A DNA stretch of 14,042 nt from Candidatus Peregrinibacteria bacterium (GTDB lineage: Bacteria > Patescibacteriota > Gracilibacteria > UBA1369 > UBA12463): positions 1 through 14,042 of the forward strand of contig JAHFJT010000010.1 of assembly GCA_023245695.1 (NCBI GenBank), read 5' to 3'. Position numbers and translations under genes: made by a program. Of this stretch, positions 12,527 to 14,042 are shown one piece after another (position 1 is the stretch's first letter; every line of letters begins with the position of its first letter). Below the pieces are notes generated by a model that saw only the letters and a program-made list of their open reading frames with translations, did not search any database and was not told where the DNA came from.

Positions 12527-12760
12527 ATGCCAAATTTCTTTATGCGAATCTCGCAACAGCAAGATGATGAAATCACGGAATTAATGACCATCGAAGGGTA
12601 CACCTGTCGCGCAGAGTTCATGCGGTTTGTCATTAAATACTATAAATACCACGCCGCGAAGAACCAGACACCAGAACAAATTAAAGACGCCTATAAGCGA
12701 GGAGAGAAGACAGAAATGCTGAAAGCGATTCGTGCGTGTGGCGACGATTACGATGGATAA
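12527..12760 (+). CDS. small ribbon-helix-helix DNA-binding protein
   Basis: A 77-residue protein. FFMRISQQQDDEITELMTIEGYTCRAEFMRFVIKYYKYHA (residues 4-43) fits the CopG/Arc ribbon-helix-helix pattern: a short beta strand with polar residues (FMRIS), a first helix ending in GY, a Thr/Arg turn, and a second helix. Two such chains would form a dimer that binds DNA in the major groove. The charged tail (residues 44-77) has no recognisable motif. It could be an antitoxin or a local repressor, but no toxin gene is next to it. It starts 37 bases after repeat copy 3 and ends 55 bases before the sdaAB start, with a separate promoter in between. Its target is unknown. Confidence 0.7.
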   Translation: MPNFFMRISQQQDDEITELMTIEGYTCRAEFMRFVIKYYKYHAAKNQTPEQIKDAYKRGEKTEMLKAIRACGDDYDG

Positions 12761-12780
12761 AAGCCGCGAATCAACAATAC

Positions 12781-12808
12781 TTGCGCGCCAAAAAATACCT
12801 GCTAGACT
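12781..12808 (+). promoter_or_regulatory. extended -10 promoter of sdaAB
   Basis: TTGCGC (12781-12786), a 16-base spacer ending in TGC (12800-12802), and TAGACT (12803-12808). The -10 box is 7 bases from the ATG at 12816, so the message is predicted to be leaderless. The promoter begins about 20 bases after the ribbon-helix-helix stop codon. Confidence 0.6.
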
Positions 12809-12815
12809 GAGGCCA

Positions 12816-13514
12816 ATGACCAAGACGACCTACTCAGTCTTCGACATCGCCGGGCCAATCATGGTCGGGCCAAGTAGTTCTCACACGGCAGGCGCCGTGA
12901 AACTCGGACAATTAGCACAAGCAATCTTTGATACGACTCCTGATAGGGTCGTTTTTCAGCTCCACGGATCGTTTGCCACCGTCACCAAAGGCCATGCAAC
13001 AGATCGGGCGCTTCTTGCGGGTGTGATGAAAATGAAAACCAGCGACCCGCGTATTAAAGATGCTTTTAAGGAAGCCAAAAAAGCGAAGCTCAGCTACGAC
13101 TACGAAACCGTCGATCTTGGCCCAAAGTTTCATCCGAACTCGGTTCGTGTGCTCCTCGAGAAGAAGGATGCGAAGACGGGTGTGGTAAAAAAGATGAGCG
13201 TCACGGGTTCGTCGATTGGTGGTGGCAACGTGATGATTTGCCAGGTAAACGATGTCGATGTTGATATCCGAGCAATCGCCGGAAAGTACAAGTCAATCAT
13301 CGTCTCGCATAGCGCGAAAAAGCAGCCGCTCGAAGAGTTGAGAGCTTATCTCGAAAAACAGCGGCATCATATTGCGAGCATCCAGACAACGAATTTTCAA
13401 ACCATGAGCATTATCAATATCGATCGCAAGCATCTCACATTGAGAGAGGTGCAAGCCCTCGAGATGATTCCTGGCATTGAGTTCGTTCGTTCACTTACCA
13501 GATTGGCGCATTAA
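12816..13514 (+). CDS. sdaAB: L-serine dehydratase, iron-sulfur-dependent, beta subunit
   Basis: A 232-residue subunit of the oxygen-sensitive [4Fe-4S] enzyme that converts L-serine to pyruvate and ammonia. The start at 12816 puts the family motif at its normal place: YSVFDIAGPIMVGPSSSHTAG (residues 6-26), where GPSSSHTAG is diagnostic. Other landmarks are LHGSFATVTKGHATDRALLAG (49-69), FHPNSVR (105-111) and VTGSSIGGGNV (129-139). Residues about 155-228 resemble the ACT-like regulatory domain at the end of beta subunits. An in-frame ATG at 12732 lies inside the preceding gene and is not preferred. The alpha subunit gene starts 49 bases downstream, but a terminator lies between them. Confidence 0.93.
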   Translation: MTKTTYSVFDIAGPIMVGPSSSHTAGAVKLGQLAQAIFDTTPDRVVFQLHGSFATVTKGHATDRALLAGVMKMKTSDPRIKDAFKEAKKAKLSYDYETVDLGPKFHPNSVRVLLEKKDAKTGVVKKMSVTGSSIGGGNVMICQVNDVDVDIRAIAGKYKSIIVSHSAKKQPLEELRAYLEKQRHHIASIQTTNFQTMSIINIDRKHLTLREVQALEMIPGIEFVRSLTRLAH

Positions 13515-13526
13515 GCGCCATTTTTT
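13504..13526 (+). terminator. intrinsic terminator overlapping the sdaAB stop codon
   Basis: A perfect 6-bp stem TGGCGC/GCGCCA with loop ATTAA is followed immediately by TTTTTT. The TAA stop of sdaAB forms the last three loop bases, so the stem includes the final codons. Ribosomes reaching the stop would disrupt the hairpin, so termination could depend on translation. Confidence 0.75.
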
Positions 13527-13563
13527 GTATCCGTTCGCATTTACCCTCCTAACTCCTGCCACC

Positions 13564-14042
13564 ATGTCCTACATGTTCAAGAACGCATCAGGCATTCTTA
13601 AGCTCTGCAAAAAACACAGGCTGCCGATTTCGGAAATCGTGATTCGGTACGAGATGGAAATTGCGCAGTCCACACACAAAGAGGTGATGGATAAAATGCG
13701 GAAAGTCGCATCAGTCATGCAAGAGGCGATTGCAGGTGGAATTCACACGCCAAAAAAGTCGCTCAGCGGAATGTCGGGAGGGAGTGCGGGGAAAATTATA
13801 CAGTACATGGACGGTTCACGAAAAAGAGCGAAGCCATTTCTCAATGAGCTCGGAGTTCGCGCCATGGCCTACGCGATCGCAACGGGTGAGACGAACGCAT
13901 GTATGGGACGGATTGCGGCGTTTCCGACGGCGGGTGGATCGGGAGTAATTCCGGGAGTGATCATGGCGATCAAAGAAGTGGAAAAACTTTCGGAGGAAAA
14001 AGTGCTGCGAGGACTCTTTGCGGCGTCGGCGATTGGCATTGT
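13564..14042 (+). CDS. sdaAA: L-serine dehydratase, iron-sulfur-dependent, alpha subunit (3' end outside window)
   Basis: The first 159 residues of the catalytic subunit; the rest lies beyond the window. The start at 13564 gives MSYMFKNASGILKLCKKHRL; the ATG at 13573 (MFKNASG) is an equally sensible start. Landmarks are SEIVIRYEMEIAQ (residues 23-35, the conserved helix), SLSGMSGGSAGKI (67-78), and ETNACMGRIAAFPTAGGSGVIPG (109-131), which matches the family block NAxMGxIxAxPTAGxxGxxPG. The cysteines that hold the iron-sulfur cluster (GGCQ, CDPxxGLVxxPC) would lie beyond the window. With SdaAB it makes the two-subunit enzyme. No Shine-Dalgarno sequence is seen. Confidence 0.93.
   Translation, partial: MSYMFKNASGILKLCKKHRLPISEIVIRYEMEIAQSTHKEVMDKMRKVASVMQEAIAGGIHTPKKSLSGMSGGSAGKIIQYMDGSRKRAKPFLNELGVRAMAYAIATGETNACMGRIAAFPTAGGSGVIPGVIMAIKEVEKLSEEKVLRGLFAASAIGI

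Noticed and set aside
12527..12760. Toxin-antitoxin pair based on the ribbon-helix-helix protein
   Set aside because: The next gene is the metabolic enzyme sdaAB with its own promoter, and the upstream sequence is noncoding repeat, so no toxin partner is visible.
13918..13950. Loss of an iron-sulfur cysteine in sdaAA (PTAGGSG)
   Set aside because: The cluster cysteines of this family lie in the later GGCQ and CDPxxGLVxxPC blocks; Ser or Ala at this position is normal for two-subunit enzymes.

Overview
The window most likely comes from a small bacterial genome of the Candidate Phyla Radiation (Patescibacteria), with moderate confidence. The clues are a LemA-like protein beside a PH-domain protein, a CofE-like protein with no F420 genes around it, short intergenic spaces, several strong -10 boxes only 6-7 bases from the ATG, and a near absence of Shine-Dalgarno sequences. 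TGA works as a stop codon (TauD-like, murG, lspA and acyltransferase genes), so the Gracilibacteria/Absconditabacteria UGA-Gly code does not apply. No ribosomal RNA or other decisive taxonomic marker is present, so the phylum is an inference.

Layout. 1-1336, minus strand: the N-terminal part of a LexA-type repressor with a well-formed promoter and a candidate operator, preceded by a cytosolic Hanks-type protein kinase. 1424-4080, minus strand: a four-gene envelope unit transcribed as glycosyltransferase, 71-aa two-helix membrane protein, PH-domain membrane protein, LemA-like protein. 4403-6035, plus strand: a predicted lipoprotein and a TauD-like Fe(II)/2-oxoglutarate oxygenase. 6050-8303, minus strand: ftsW and murG, overlapping by 65 bases, for septal peptidoglycan synthesis and lipid II formation. 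8372-9888, plus strand: lspA (lipoprotein signal peptidase, which could mature the lipoprotein at 4403) and a PlsC-like acyltransferase. 9889-10519: a gene-free, T-rich stretch with several hairpins. 10520-12214: divergent aroE (minus) and a CofE-like gene (plus). 12527-14042, plus strand: a ribbon-helix-helix protein, then the two subunits of an iron-sulfur L-serine dehydratase (sdaAB, and sdaAA cut by the window edge).

The most unusual feature is a family of about 190-bp dyad-symmetric intergenic elements. It occurs three times (about 4103-4290, 8881-9065, 12298-12490), in both orientations, and no transposase is visible. Each copy has a central near-perfect palindrome, inner and outer copies of TGTATATC / TGTATTGCGATC words, and two inverted related loops containing AAAA-TGCC / GGCACTTTTT. 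In copy 1 the central core is flipped relative to its flanks. I do not recognise this element.

Regulation that can be read directly: an inverted repeat GGTGAG-N6-CTCACC fills the spacer of the lexA promoter; extended -10 promoters sit immediately before several start codons, suggesting leaderless mRNAs; and a terminator hairpin overlaps the sdaAB stop codon, separating the two serine dehydratase subunits.
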